Notes: generated from the letters alone by a model not told the origin. Shown: positions 1 through 9,570, numbered from the stretch's first letter. The stretch: 64,000 bases of DNA from Deltaproteobacteria bacterium (GCA_016937155.1 JAFGWM010000011.1:1-64000), one strand, 5' to 3'. Program-made: numbers and translations.

Positions 1-286
1 CGCAGTTATTAGGATCATAGTCAGTATTTACACACAAACCGCTGCATTCAGTGAGCCCTGCCTGACATGATACATCACATGTACCGCCACTGCACACTTC
101 CCCCTCTTCACACGCATTTTCACATTCGCCACAGTTAAATGGATCTGTCTGCAAATCAGTGCATCCGGAAATACACTGTGTTTCCGTTTCGGCGCATGAA
201 GTAGAGGAGCCGGAATCATCACATCCAGCCCCTAGAAGCAGAATTGTAAAAATAGTTAATGAAATCAATTTAAAGTTCAGTTTCAT
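1..286 (-). CDS. Cys-rich lipoprotein, C-terminus cut off by window edge
   Basis: This reading frame starts at ATG 284-286 on the minus strand and runs off the left edge, so only about 95 residues are visible. A good ribosome site (AAAGGAG) lies just upstream at about 292-299. The N-terminus is a lipoprotein signal peptide with the lipidated Cys at about residue 22, followed by DDSGSS. The mature part has the repeat pattern C-x3-C-x-DL-x2-DP-x-NCG-x-C and then C-x2-G-x2-C, with a second copy starting before the edge. Such repeats are frequent in secreted proteins of Myxococcota and related deltaproteobacteria. The function is unknown, and surface exposure is inferred from the Cys modules. Confidence 0.8.
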   Translation of the reverse strand, partial: MKLNFKLISLTIFTILLLGAGCDDSGSSTSCAETETQCISGCTDLQTDPFNCGECENACEEGEVCSGGTCDVSCQAGLTECSGLCVNTDYDPNNC

Positions 287-468
287 TTATCTCTCCTTTG
301 GTTTGACGGTTGTCTTATGCCCTTTAAGTAATGCTATTAACATCGGAAGTCTTTTCATTTACTTTATTAGTATTTTTTTGGGTGAATTGAGTTCGGTATG
401 GATATGGGATACTCATTGACCATTTTTAATATTGAATGTAATATCCAGCCGCGTAAATGAGGGAAATA

Positions 469-1983
469 ATGGCCTCTGAAAAAAAGAATAAAAATATTCT
501 GATTGTTGATGATGAAATGGTTATCCGGGATGTTCTCGAGGATTTTCTCACTTCCGAAGGGTATGATGTTGTGACGGTGGAGAACGGGATGGATGCTCTT
601 GAAGAACTGGAAGAAGAACATTTCGATGCTATTCTGAGTGATCTCATGATGCCTCAGATGACAGGGCTTGAGCTCATATCTGAAATCTCAAATCGTGGTC
701 TTAATATCATCACAATTATTATGACCGGCTATGGAACCATTGAAACTGCAGTTGCAGCAATGAAAAGTGGTGCTTTTGATTATATTCTGAAACCTTTTAA
801 GATGGATGAAGTGCTCAGTGTGCTGGAGAGAAGTTTTGAAAGACTTCATCTGCAGCAGGAAAATATCAGTCTCAAGGAAACTCTGAATCTGTACAGAATT
901 TCTGAGGCCATAGCAAAAAGCAGGGAAATAGACACTATACTGGGTGCAATTCTTGACGCAACGGAAGTTGAAACAGACCCTGATTATATTCTGCTTTATA
1001 TCGGAAGTCCCAGTGGTGAAGCTCCCAGTATTCACGAGCGGGTGGGGGGAAGGATCGGTTCATCGGGAGAAGGTATCAGGGTAAATGTTGAAGCTCTGTT
1101 TGAAACGCTTCACAATGAAATTGGCGTAATTATGGAGTTTGACGAGATAAAACCATTTCTTACAGATTTTCAATTGCCTCTGACACCCCGTTCAATGTGT
1201 GCAGTTCCCCTGAAGGTACCTGGTGGAAATGTGGGTGTATTGTCAGTACTCAGTTTTACGAAAAAAGTTATATTCCGGGAAGGTCATCGGAAGTTTCTCT
1301 CAATACTTGCCACAAGAGCCGCAACTTCCTTTGAAAATGCAAGACTTTTTACTGAACTGAAAAGTACCAATCAGGAGCTTTTAGAAGCCAACAGGAGTAT
1401 AAAGGAAAACTTCAGACAAACAATTCTGGGATTTGCCAGAGCAATTGAACAAAATGATCAGTATACCCGTGGGCACAGTGACAGAGTAGCGGTTTATTCA
1501 AGAATGATTGCTGAAGAAATGGAACTGACAGGGCATTTTGTTGAGGACATTACTTTTGCGGGACAGCTTCATGATATTGGAAAAATTGGTATCAGTTCAC
1601 AGAAACTCAATAAGGCAGGAAAACTTAATGCCCCTGAAATAAGAATGTTCAGGAAGCATCCGGAGATGGGAAAAAGAATTCTGGAACCCATTCCCTTTAT
1701 GAGACATCTTATACCCGGAGTTTTCTGCCATCACGAAAAGTGGGATGGTACAGGTTATCCTCAGGGACTTTCAGGTGAAGATATTCCATTGATGGGTAGG
1801 ATAATTGCAGTTGCAGATACTTATGATGCAATGACTTCTGATAGATCATACAGAAAAGCTCTTAATACAGATGTAGCGGTTACGGAGCTTAAAAACAACA
1901 GCGGAACACAGTTTGATCCCGATGTTGTCAGGGCGTTTCTGAATGCTCTGAAAACAAAAAATATAGAGGAATTTGATGGATAG
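469..1983 (+). CDS. Response regulator with REC, GAF-like and HD-GYP domains (c-di-GMP phosphodiesterase)
   Basis: The 504-residue protein has three parts. Residues about 8-125 form a receiver domain with acidic pair D14/D15 and phospho-acceptor D58 in SDLMMP. Residues about 150-300 look like a GAF sensor domain. Residues about 315-495 form an HD-GYP domain with [20 protein letters not shown] and a [10 protein letters not shown] segment, the set of metal and substrate residues known from active cyclic-di-GMP phosphodiesterases. I chose ATG 469 (MASEKK) because GAGGGA lies just before it; an in-frame ATG at 457 is the alternative. The gene overlaps gyrA by 8 bases, so the two are probably co-translated. 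The domain assignment is firm; the signal sensed is unknown. Confidence 0.93.
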   Translation: MASEKKNKNILIVDDEMVIRDVLEDFLTSEGYDVVTVENGMDALEELEEEHFDAILSDLMMPQMTGLELISEISNRGLNIITIIMTGYGTIETAVAAMKSGAFDYILKPFKMDEVLSVLERSFERLHLQQENISLKETLNLYRISEAIAKSREIDTILGAILDATEVETDPDYILLYIGSPSGEAPSIHERVGGRIGSSGEGIRVNVEALFETLHNEIGVIMEFDEIKPFLTDFQLPLTPRSMCAVPLKVPGGNVGVLSVLSFTKKVIFREGHRKFLSILATRAATSFENARLFTELKSTNQELLEANRSIKENFRQTILGFARAIEQNDQYTRGHSDRVAVYSRMIAEEMELTGHFVEDITFAGQLHDIGKIGISSQKLNKAGKLNAPEIRMFRKHPEMGKRILEPIPFMRHLIPGVFCHHEKWDGTGYPQGLSGEDIPLMGRIIAVADTYDAMTSDRSYRKALNTDVAVTELKNNSGTQFDPDVVRAFLNALKTKNIEEFDG

Positions 1984-4657
1984 TAATAATTCAGATCAGT
2001 TTGACGGCGGACATAAAAATATTCAGCCTATTAATATTTCAGAAGAAATGAAAAAATCATTTCTTGATTACAGTATGAGCGTAATTGTTTCCAGAGCACT
2101 TCCTGATGCCAGGGATGGTCTGAAACCGGTTCACCGGCGTATTTTATACACCATGCACATACTAAAAAACAATCCTGGTGGATCCTATAAAAAATCTGCA
2201 CGTATTGTCGGTGATACCATGGGTAGATTCCATCCACATGGGGATCAGGCTATTTATGATGCACTTGTGAGGCTCAGTCAGGATTTCTCAATGAGATATC
2301 CACTTGTTGATGGTCAGGGTAACTTTGGATCCATCGATGGGGATCCCGCTGCTGCAATGAGGTATACTGAAGTCCGAATGGATCGCAGAGCCGTTGAGCT
2401 TTTGCAGGACATTGAAAAGAAAACCGTAGACTTCATACCCAACTATGATGATAAGGAATTTGAACCCAGTGTTCTTCCAACAAGGATACCCAATCTTCTG
2501 GTCAATGGTGCCAGCGGTATTGCTGTTGGTATGGCAACAAATATTCCACCACATAATCTCACTGAAATAATTGATGGGCTTGTTCACATGATCAAGAATC
2601 CTCAGTGTGATGTGAAGGAACTTATGTCCTTTATAAAGGGTCCTGATTTTCCCACAGGTGGGATTATTTATGGTCAGAAGGGAATTTATGATGCATTTAC
2701 CACCGGTAGAGGCAGGGTTATTGTAAGGGGTGTTGCTAATGTTGAAACAACAAAAAATGACAGGAATATCATAGCAATAACAGAGATACCCTTTCAGGTT
2801 AATAAAGCACTTCTCATCGAAAAAATCGCCGACCTTGTTAAAAATAAAGTGGTTGAGGATATAAGTGATATTCGTGATGAATCAGACAAACGGGGTATGA
2901 GAATAGCTATTTTCCTGAAAAAGGATGCGGTACCAGAAATAGTCATCAACAAACTGTACAAACTCACTGCTCTTCAGAACACTTTTGGCGTAAATATGAT
3001 TGCCATTGTTGACGGAAGGCCCAAACTCCTCACTCTGAAGCAACTTCTTGAAAGGTTTTATGAACACAGGCGTGAGGTTATTATCAGGCGAAGTGAATAT
3101 GAATTAAGTGAAGCCAGACACAAAAGTGAGATAGTCAAGGGTCTTGGAGTTGCATCTCTGGATATTTCTGAAGTTATCAACATTATTAGATCAAGTCATG
3201 ATCCTGAGGAAGCCAGAAATCGTCTGATGCAGCATGATTTTGTTGGTATGGGAAGGTTTCTGGAAAAAGCTGGTCTTGGCCCTGATGATGTGGCAAAAGC
3301 TGAAAAGCACTACAGACTTAAGGATTTTCAGGCTCAGGCAATTCTGGACATGCGCCTTCAGAGACTTACGGGTCTGCAGCAGGATAAACTCGCAGATGAA
3401 TTCAGAAGTCTTTACGAAAAAATTACTCTTTTGGAATCATTGCTTGGAAGTGATGAACTTCTTAAAGAAGAGATCATAAGAGAACTTCTTGAAATACAGG
3501 CTAAATTCGGAGATGAAAGAAAAACCGAGATTGTCAATGAGAGTGGTGAGCTTACGGTGGAAGATCTCATCGAAGATGAGCAGATGGTTATCACAATGAC
3601 CAAATCCGGCTACATTAAAAGAACTCCCGCAGCTCTATACAGAGCTCAGAATCGTGGTGGAAAGGGTAAAAAGGGAGCACAGACTCTGGATGACGAGGAT
3701 ACTGTTACTCATATTATCGCCGCAAGTTCCCTTAAACATCTTCTGTTTTTCACTAATACAGGTCGGGTTTTCAAGCAGAAGGTTTATACTCTTCCCAAAT
3801 CGGGACCTCAAAGCAAGGGGAAAGCTCTTATTAATTTCCTTGGACTTCAGGAAAATGAAAAAATAGTAGCCCTTCTCCCTATCGAATCTTTTGAGGAAGA
3901 CGGACATATTTTCTTTGCAACGAAAAAAGGAATTGTAAAGAAAACCGCTATTGAAGCATTCGCAAATATCAATCAGAATGGAATTATTGCCATTAAAATA
4001 GATGATGATGACAATCTTCTCAATGCAAGGCTTACAAACGGTGAGATGCATATTCTCTTGGGAACCCGAAGTGGTCTGGCTGCAAGATTTAATGAAAGTG
4101 ATGTAAGATCAATGGGTAGAGTTTCCCGTGGAGTTAAGGGAATTGGTCTTCGTGGGGATGATTATGTCGTTGAACTGGCAATTATAGATCCATCAGATGA
4201 AACCTCAACTGTTCTAAGTGTCAGCGAAAAGGGATTCGGAAAACGATCCCCTATTCCTGAGTACAGTATGCACAAGCGTGGTGGCAAGGGACTCATCTCA
4301 ATTGTTACAAATGAACGAAATGGAGAAATGGCCAGTATAATGGTTGTTAGTGATGATGATCATTTGATTGTTCTGACTGAAAAAGGACAGATTATACGTC
4401 TTGCAGTCAGTGATATAAGTGTTCAGAGCAGAAATACTCAGGGTGTAACTCTTATGAGATTTGAGACAGATGACAGAATAAGGGATATAACTCTAATCAA
4501 GGGTGGGGAGGATCGAACTGACGAAGATGATGAAAATTCTGAACTGGACGCTGATAATGATATGGTAGAACAATTCACTGATAAAGAAAATACTCCTGAA
4601 GAATCATCAGAAAATAACACTGAAAATGAGAGTGAATCACCGGAAGATACTGAATGA
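1976..4657 (+). CDS. gyrA: DNA gyrase subunit A
   Basis: GyrA is the breakage-reunion subunit of gyrase, which introduces negative supercoils together with GyrB (not in this window). The 893-residue protein has the winged-helix and tower core, with catalytic tyrosine Y130 in AAMRYTE. It also has a C-terminal beta-pinwheel with a GyrA-box variant, QNRGGKG, which favours GyrA over ParC. The last 50 or so residues form a very acidic tail. Position 91, equivalent to E. coli Ser83, is Gln, while the Asp equivalent to Asp87 is kept. ATG 1976 has AGAGGA 5 bases upstream; a TTG one codon earlier is less likely. The gene overlaps the HD-GYP gene upstream and atpZ downstream. Confidence 0.95.
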   Translation: MDSNNSDQFDGGHKNIQPINISEEMKKSFLDYSMSVIVSRALPDARDGLKPVHRRILYTMHILKNNPGGSYKKSARIVGDTMGRFHPHGDQAIYDALVRLSQDFSMRYPLVDGQGNFGSIDGDPAAAMRYTEVRMDRRAVELLQDIEKKTVDFIPNYDDKEFEPSVLPTRIPNLLVNGASGIAVGMATNIPPHNLTEIIDGLVHMIKNPQCDVKELMSFIKGPDFPTGGIIYGQKGIYDAFTTGRGRVIVRGVANVETTKNDRNIIAITEIPFQVNKALLIEKIADLVKNKVVEDISDIRDESDKRGMRIAIFLKKDAVPEIVINKLYKLTALQNTFGVNMIAIVDGRPKLLTLKQLLERFYEHRREVIIRRSEYELSEARHKSEIVKGLGVASLDISEVINIIRSSHDPEEARNRLMQHDFVGMGRFLEKAGLGPDDVAKAEKHYRLKDFQAQAILDMRLQRLTGLQQDKLADEFRSLYEKITLLESLLGSDELLKEEIIRELLEIQAKFGDERKTEIVNESGELTVEDLIEDEQMVITMTKSGYIKRTPAALYRAQNRGGKGKKGAQTLDDEDTVTHIIAASSLKHLLFFTNTGRVFKQKVYTLPKSGPQSKGKALINFLGLQENEKIVALLPIESFEEDGHIFFATKKGIVKKTAIEAFANINQNGIIAIKIDDDDNLLNARLTNGEMHILLGTRSGLAARFNESDVRSMGRVSRGVKGIGLRGDDYVVELAIIDPSDETSTVLSVSEKGFGKRSPIPEYSMHKRGGKGLISIVTNERNGEMASIMVVSDDDHLIVLTEKGQIIRLAVSDISVQSRNTQGVTLMRFETDDRIRDITLIKGGEDRTDEDDENSELDADNDMVEQFTDKENTPEESSENNTENESESPEDTE

Positions 4658-4863
4658 GCAGATTCAGTATAAAGGATATGAAAGCCAGTATTCTCGGTCT
4701 GGAAATGGGGATAAGTATTGCTCTTGGTATTTTCGGTGGAAACTACATTGACGGAAGATACGGAACAAAACCCTGGGGAATATTTTTGGGTCTTGCACTT
4801 GGCCTTGGGGCAGCATTCCGCAGTATGTGGAAAACAGTAAAATCTGTTTCCGATGATAAATAA
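4654..4863 (+). CDS. atpZ: AtpZ/AtpI-family small membrane protein
   Basis: This 69-residue protein has two transmembrane helices with glycine-rich packing ([14 protein letters not shown] and [16 protein letters not shown]). That matches the AtpZ/AtpI family, small proteins often encoded with F-type ATP synthase and linked to c-ring assembly or Mg2+ uptake. No atp operon is next to it. Its ATG overlaps the gyrA stop as ATGA, so it is probably translationally coupled to gyrA and is the last gene before the terminator at 4969. The family assignment is fairly secure from the helix pattern; the role here is inferred. Confidence 0.75.
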   Translation: MSRFSIKDMKASILGLEMGISIALGIFGGNYIDGRYGTKPWGIFLGLALGLGAAFRSMWKTVKSVSDDK

Positions 4864-4968
4864 GTTCATACAGTTACATCATTGTTAATTCCAAGTTTTC
4901 TTTAACATCACGATTTTTAAGTCTTTTTCAGTTTGGCTTGGGTATGCTTTTGTAAGTTCTTGCAAAGC

Positions 4969-4994
4969 GGGTGATTATAAATTACCCTTTTTTT
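4969..4994 (+). terminator. Intrinsic terminator after the HD-GYP/gyrA/atpZ operon
   Basis: GGGTGATT at 4969-4976 pairs with AATTACCC at 4980-4987. This gives an 8-bp stem with one G-U pair and a 3-base loop, followed at once by seven T. It lies about 105 bases after the atpZ stop and 100 bases before the next gene, so it separates the two transcription units. Confidence 0.85.
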
Positions 4995-5092
4995 AATGTG
5001 TTAGACATTCCGGATTTCAGAGTTAAGCATATGGGAGTAATCCATTTCTGATGAATGCTGCTGATTTCCCGGTAAGTTGCAGGGTTTAGAAC

Positions 5093-6436
5093 GTGAAAAA
5101 AACCATAGCAAGAATAAGGCGAAGAATTGGGAAGCCACTGTCTCAGATTCCTGTTCATGTCAGGTGGCTTACAGCTATATACAGGTTTTTTGTTCATGTT
5201 TTCAGAGTATGGAATATTCGTGATTCATTTCGTATTGCGAGTGCTCTTGCATTTGAAACACTTTTTTCTCTTGTTCCTCTGGCGGCTCTGGCTCTCTGGT
5301 TTATTGATGCAATAGGTCAGAGTGTTCATGTCAAGGCTTTAAGTGAATACGTTGGAAAGCAGCTTTTCCCCTCATTTGGTATTGATGCGGTTCATATGAT
5401 TACAAAGCTGGCATCAAGGATAAAAGGTGATTATCTGGGGACCGTAGGTGCGGTAGCTACAGTTTTAATAAGTGTTCTGGTTTTTTTAAGTGTAGAGAAG
5501 GCTTTTAATGAAATATGGGAAGTCAGGAAAAAAAGAGGATTCTTCAGTCAGTTCAGCACATACTGGACTCTGGCTTCTCTGATTCCCCTGATTACTCTTC
5601 TTGTTTTTCTGAGAAGAGCAGATTATCCTGTTATATCCAGTGATTATACCGCCCATGCTATTTTGTTGTTTTTGTTTTTTCTGTCAAATAAACTTATTCC
5701 AAACACACCTGTTAAAAACTTCAGTGCTCTCGTGGGAAGTGTGTTTTCATTCACTCTTTTTCAGGTGGCCAGAATTGCATTTTCAAAATACTTTACATCA
5801 AAATATTTTGGTATTTATGGTGAAATAGGTGTTTTATTTCTGATGCTGGTCTGGATATATTATATCTGGCTGGTGGTAATGTTTGGAGCAATAGTTGCTT
5901 TTGTAACTCAGAGGTTTTCATATCTTGAGGACAGAAGAATAACAGAAAGCCGGTGGGCAGTATATCCTGGTGAACCGATAGCTTGGAGAGCCTGGTCAAT
6001 TCTTGATTTTATGTACACCAACAGGGAACTGCATGATTCTCAGGCAATTGCAGCAACTATTGGTGAAAGTTCTGATATGGTGGAACTAATCTGTCAGAAA
6101 ATGGAGGATGATGGACTCGTGTTCAGTGTTGGGGGAAGATGGGGTCTAGCAATTGAAGATGCAAAAAGAATTTCCCTGGCCAGGGTAGCAAGAACATTTT
6201 CAGAAATTGTTCCTGCATACGCTGGAAAATCATCATTTATCTGGCAGGAAATGTCGGATTATTTCATTGAAATAGGGGAGAAAATCTCTTTACAGGAAAT
6301 GTCTGAAAAAGATAATTCTGACATTTCAGTTCATAAATTCACCCGTGAAATGGAAGTAGCTTCAGTAACTGAAGAATCATGTGGCGACGGGGTTTATGTT
6401 GCATCTGAAGAACCCAATGAAAAAGCAACTGAATAG
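5093..6436 (+). CDS. YihY/BrkB-family inner-membrane protein with C-terminal winged-helix-like region
   Basis: The protein has 447 residues and starts at GTG 5093. After a basic N-terminus there are about six transmembrane segments with family landmarks (ASALAFETLFSLVPLAAL near residue 50, and FGAIVAFVTQRF near residue 270). The YihY family was once mis-called ribonuclease BN; it is now regarded as a membrane protein family of uncertain, possibly transport, function. Residues about 295-385 look like a winged-helix domain found in a subset of the family, followed by a charged, probably disordered tail. It starts an operon with the CPBP protease gene 2 bases downstream. The ribosome site is weak (AGGG). 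Confidence 0.85.
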   Translation: MKKTIARIRRRIGKPLSQIPVHVRWLTAIYRFFVHVFRVWNIRDSFRIASALAFETLFSLVPLAALALWFIDAIGQSVHVKALSEYVGKQLFPSFGIDAVHMITKLASRIKGDYLGTVGAVATVLISVLVFLSVEKAFNEIWEVRKKRGFFSQFSTYWTLASLIPLITLLVFLRRADYPVISSDYTAHAILLFLFFLSNKLIPNTPVKNFSALVGSVFSFTLFQVARIAFSKYFTSKYFGIYGEIGVLFLMLVWIYYIWLVVMFGAIVAFVTQRFSYLEDRRITESRWAVYPGEPIAWRAWSILDFMYTNRELHDSQAIAATIGESSDMVELICQKMEDDGLVFSVGGRWGLAIEDAKRISLARVARTFSEIVPAYAGKSSFIWQEMSDYFIEIGEKISLQEMSEKDNSDISVHKFTREMEVASVTEESCGDGVYVASEEPNEKATE

Positions 6437-6438
6437 CA

Positions 6439-6999
6439 ATGGTTAGAAAAAATATAAAAGGTGCCGGACATCTTAGCGTTTTCATATATTTTTTTCTTTT
6501 TCTGGTGATGGTTTCACTTCTATGGATATTTCGTAACACCAAAGCCGGACACTCACTTAACTTACTTCTGCTGATTCATGATGTTAAACTATTTGTAATA
6601 GTTCTTTTCCTGGGTGGAGGAATAATATTTATCAGTGTGAAACTTTTTGATATGTATGACTCATCAGGCCTTACAAAGAATGAGTTCATGGAGATGTCAA
6701 AATCCCTGAATGATGCTTCACCATTCACCCTTGCACTGACAAGTTCTTTGGCAGAAGAATTTTTATTCAGGGGACTCATTCAGTATGTCGGAGGGTATTA
6801 TGTTCAGGCAATATTTTTTGGTTTTATGCACTGGCCTTCTGGAAAAAAACTTATAATTTGGCCTGTATGGGCACTTCTCAGTGGATCAGTTTTCGGATTG
6901 ATGGTGAGTTATACCGGTAGCATCTGGGGCGTTGTGATAGTTCATTTTGCGATAAATCTGACATCTCTTAGAGAACTCAGGAAAGATCATATTCAATGA
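6439..6999 (+). CDS. CPBP-family intramembrane metalloprotease
   Basis: This 186-residue multi-pass membrane protein has the three motifs of the CPBP (Abi/CAAX-like) protease family: EExxxR as E106-E107-x3-R111, the FxxxH motif ending at H131, and a third motif with H169 in VIVHFAINL. These are the expected catalytic and metal ligands, so it is probably active. Family members process membrane peptides or act in bacteriocin immunity. Nothing nearby encodes a substrate such as a prenyltransferase or bacteriocin. It follows the YihY gene by 2 bases and overlaps the next gene as ATGA. Confidence 0.85.
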   Translation: MVRKNIKGAGHLSVFIYFFLFLVMVSLLWIFRNTKAGHSLNLLLLIHDVKLFVIVLFLGGGIIFISVKLFDMYDSSGLTKNEFMEMSKSLNDASPFTLALTSSLAEEFLFRGLIQYVGGYYVQAIFFGFMHWPSGKKLIIWPVWALLSGSVFGLMVSYTGSIWGVVIVHFAINLTSLRELRKDHIQ

Positions 7000-7967
7000 C
7001 TTTTTTTGTTTTCCTGGCACAGGTTGTTTTTTTAGTCTCAGGGTTGGACAATCAGAGTTCATCAACTGTCAGCAAACAATCAGTCACCGTGATTATTCAG
7101 GGAGATTGCTATTTTATATTTGAAAATGGAAAAGTGTTTCTAAGAGACAAATTTGATGGACAGCCTCTGGTGGGGAAAGAAGTAGTAGTAAAGCAAAGCA
7201 ATACTATAAAAAAATATACATCAGATTCCTCAGGTCAGGTGGATCTGAGCCAGAGTGGAAACATAAAACTCATCTGGTATGGTGACGAAGTTTATCATAA
7301 GTGTGAGCTTGACATCTTTATAAAAAGCAAAACACTCAGGAGTAACCTGAGCAATTATATCCATTATTCAATACTTTTTCTGACTGTTGTATTTTCCTTG
7401 GTGGTTTTAGTAAAAAATAAATATTTTAAAAAATCAGTTTCCCTATCTGAAAAATCCACCGTCACCATTAAAGAGAACAGTTGGTTCAGTAGGGCTTTCA
7501 GGAAAAATCAATTCTATTCGGGAGTTGTATTGAGATGGTTAAATGATCAGGTTGTAGAAAATGCAGTAATTACATTATATGATGGAATTGAGTTTGTGGA
7601 AATTGCTGTTATGTCATCGGGTGAGTTTTCATTTACGGGAAAATACCTTGAATTGAGAGTAACTGCTGAGGGTTTTTTTCCGATTGAAATGAAACTTGGA
7701 AATGGATCTAACATTACCCTGAGAATGATGACTTTGAGAGAATATGCTCTTTATATTCTTAAGACACTGTGTCGGAGAAATGATCTGGATCGACCTGGTA
7801 TTTATACGCCCAAAGAAGCACTTGCTCATAATGTTCCTCCAGATGAATTTATAAGGGAAATTGAAAACATTGCTTATTCGAGTCTTGATATAACAACTCA
7901 GGAACTTATTGAACTTCTACATAAATATTCAATAAAGGTTCCAAATACAAACTCATACACTGATTGA
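6996..7967 (+). CDS. Unknown membrane-anchored protein with two beta-rich modules
   Basis: I do not recognise this 323-residue protein. It begins with a hydrophobic signal-like segment, followed by an extracytoplasmic part of about 100 residues containing PLVGKEVVVKQ and TSDSSGQVDL, which resembles a carboxypeptidase-regulatory or Ig-like beta fold. A single transmembrane helix follows at about residues 120-143. The cytoplasmic part again starts with a beta-rich module (VLRWLNDQVVENAVITLYDG). The last 80 residues are helical, with YTPKEALAHNVPPDEF, loosely like the tail of DUF4129 proteins. ATGA overlap with the CPBP gene places it in the same operon. Confidence 0.65.
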   Translation: MTFFVFLAQVVFLVSGLDNQSSSTVSKQSVTVIIQGDCYFIFENGKVFLRDKFDGQPLVGKEVVVKQSNTIKKYTSDSSGQVDLSQSGNIKLIWYGDEVYHKCELDIFIKSKTLRSNLSNYIHYSILFLTVVFSLVVLVKNKYFKKSVSLSEKSTVTIKENSWFSRAFRKNQFYSGVVLRWLNDQVVENAVITLYDGIEFVEIAVMSSGEFSFTGKYLELRVTAEGFFPIEMKLGNGSNITLRMMTLREYALYILKTLCRRNDLDRPGIYTPKEALAHNVPPDEFIREIENIAYSSLDITTQELIELLHKYSIKVPNTNSYTD

Positions 7968-8071
7968 GATCTTTTAAATTTTAAGAAGTACATCAAAAGG
8001 GAAAAACAAAAATTTATTTTCACAATAAAAACAGGTTTTTATATTTATTGTAAAGTGCGTTCATATATTTT

Positions 8072-8087
8072 TGTGACGTCAATCACC
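8072..8087 (+). promoter_or_regulatory. CRP-like operator 1
   Basis: TGTGA-N6-TCACC matches the CRP consensus TGTGA-N6-TCACA at 9 of 10 half-site bases. A second such site follows with its centre 23 bases downstream. The regulator encoded at 40695 has the CRP-type recognition residues. Confidence 0.5.
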
Positions 8088-8094
8088 GCTGAAA

Positions 8095-8110
8095 AGTGAG
8101 GCATATCACA
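8095..8110 (+). promoter_or_regulatory. CRP-like operator 2
   Basis: AGTGA-N6-TCACA also matches the CRP consensus at 9 of 10 half-site bases. It ends 13 bases before a perfect TATAAT at 8124-8129, with no good -35 box there. The spacing is not the standard class I or class II distance, so activation and repression are both possible. Confidence 0.5.
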
Positions 8111-8123
8111 GTTGTATAGCATT

Positions 8124-8129
8124 TATAAT
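8124..8129 (+). promoter_or_regulatory. Candidate -10 box (TATAAT) downstream of the CRP-like pair
   Basis: This is a perfect TATAAT without a recognisable -35 hexamer, as expected for an activator-dependent promoter. Transcription from it would give a leader of about 185 bases before the gene at 8321. The hexamer is short and can occur by chance in AT-rich DNA. Confidence 0.35.
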
Positions 8130-8239
8130 TAAAACTTTCTGTGCTGTAACTAATTGTTTTGTTATGACAATTTAGATTTCCTGGACAATAATTTATTGTT
8201 CCGGAAACCAAAACAGTCAATTCAGTTATTAGTTTGTGC

Positions 8240-8268
8240 TTGACTGAAAAGTTTAAGTAACCTATCCA
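8240..8268 (+). promoter_or_regulatory. Sigma-70-type promoter for the barrel/metzincin operon
   Basis: TTGACT at 8240-8245 and TATCCA at 8263-8268 are separated by 17 bases. The -35 box is nearly consensus and the -10 box is moderate. The predicted start lies about 45 bases before the GTG at 8321. Confidence 0.5.
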
Positions 8269-8320
8269 TATATGTGCCTGAAGAGGGCATTTCACTCACC
8301 CTTTCAAAAGGAGCCTGGTC

Positions 8321-9547
8321 GTGAAAACAATGAAGGCTTTTGTTTTAACAGTTTTTTTGTTGTTCGCCACAACAGTATCAGCCAACCCCCAGTCCGGTTC
8401 ATCTATTCCCGGAAGTGAAGATAAATCTGATGTAACTATCAAAAAATCTGCTTCCAAGGATGCACTTCACGGTCTTATTTTCCGCCTGGGACTGGGATCT
8501 AACCACAGGTTAAATCTCGAACCGGAAAATGCCGAATGGGTATCAAGTTATCATTTTACCCTCGGTTATAGGCTTGGGAAGGAGCTTTTTGGTAAGGGAT
8601 TTTTCAAACCCCTTACCGTAAGTGCTAACTTTTCACTTTCAAATGAGCTTGTCGGAAATGATCCCAGATACAGGACAGCTTATTTTTCCGACTCAAGTCT
8701 GTATACTTCGAGTATGTCATCACTGGCTCTTGTAGACAGTGTGTACACTCCAAAAGAATCAGACAGTACACCTCGAATTGTTTCGGGTGCGATGAAAAGA
8801 CCGGATTACAGCGATGTTGTAATTAATCTGTCTCATCCAAGTATCTATACTATTCCAGTTGCGAAAATCGGTATCAGTGGATCTTTCAGTGCAACGGTAC
8901 CTACTTCACTTACTTCCCGTAATGTTGGTCTTAAAACCAAGCTTGACTACAGCATCGGTTTTTCAAGATCATTTAAGATAGGCTCAATGAGTCTTGGTCT
9001 TGAATACGGATTCGGGTTCACTCAGTATTTTTATGATTATGAAACAGCGTCAATTAATTCCAATGATGATCCTGTTTATGTGAACGGCATAGCATATGAT
9101 CCGCTAACCTACGATGGCGTTTCAAGGAATACCGAGTTTGCGTTTACCAATATGCTGGGTGTTTCCTTCTCTCCAATAAAAAAACTCAGTGTGAACGCAT
9201 CATATGGTCTTCTCACAATGAGAAGTTATAATTTTTCAAACTGTGAGTACACAACTCCTGATGGAATGATAATCAATGTATGTGATACAACGACAGCAGT
9301 TCGTACATATGATGATGGTGGCAGGGGAAGAAGAGACTATCAGATGTTTTCTCTTGGCGCTTCCTACAAACTGCTTGATTATCTCTCCCTCTCGCTGACT
9401 CTGAATACCTTCACTCCTCAATTGAAACCGAGTACTGAAGAGTATCAGCAGCCATTCCTGAGTTTTGACAGAAATAATTATTCAAGCGTAATGTTCAAAG
9501 TTAGTTATTCATTTGATTCATTTTATAACAAGGTAATAGCAAAATAA
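8321..9547 (+). CDS. Outer-membrane beta-barrel protein of unknown function
   Basis: The 408-residue protein has a Sec signal peptide (MKTMKAFVLTVFLLFATTVSA, split after SA). It is then made of alternating amphipathic strands such as SYHFTLGYRLGKELF, FKIGSMSLGLEYGFGFTQYF and MFSLGASYKLLDYLSLSLTL, typical of an outer-membrane barrel or transporter-like protein. I do not recognise the family. GTG 8321 is chosen because AAAAGGAG lies 7 bases upstream; ATG 8330 is an alternative. The metzincin gene follows 23 bases later with its own GGAGG, so the two are probably one operon, and the barrel might work with that lipoprotein. Confidence 0.75.
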   Translation: MKTMKAFVLTVFLLFATTVSANPQSGSSIPGSEDKSDVTIKKSASKDALHGLIFRLGLGSNHRLNLEPENAEWVSSYHFTLGYRLGKELFGKGFFKPLTVSANFSLSNELVGNDPRYRTAYFSDSSLYTSSMSSLALVDSVYTPKESDSTPRIVSGAMKRPDYSDVVINLSHPSIYTIPVAKIGISGSFSATVPTSLTSRNVGLKTKLDYSIGFSRSFKIGSMSLGLEYGFGFTQYFYDYETASINSNDDPVYVNGIAYDPLTYDGVSRNTEFAFTNMLGVSFSPIKKLSVNASYGLLTMRSYNFSNCEYTTPDGMIINVCDTTTAVRTYDDGGRGRRDYQMFSLGASYKLLDYLSLSLTLNTFTPQLKPSTEEYQQPFLSFDRNNYSSVMFKVSYSFDSFYNKVIAK

Positions 9548-9570
9548 CTCGTATACCGGAGGACACAGTT

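Larger units (their letters stand above)
7968..8320. other. 353-base regulatory intergenic region
   Basis: No gene is seen here. The stretch is AT-rich and unusually dense in regulatory-looking sequence: two CRP-like palindromes (8072-8110), a perfect TATAAT (8124-8129), a 15-base palindrome (8185-8199), and a second promoter with a 17-base spacer (8240-8268). All precede the outer-membrane protein gene at 8321. No terminator was found for the preceding operon. Confidence 0.6.

Noticed and set aside
1976-4657. Naming the gene parC
   Set aside because: The pinwheel contains a GyrA-box variant (QNRGGKG) and an acidic tail, which fit GyrA better; a second type IIA gene elsewhere would be needed to compare.
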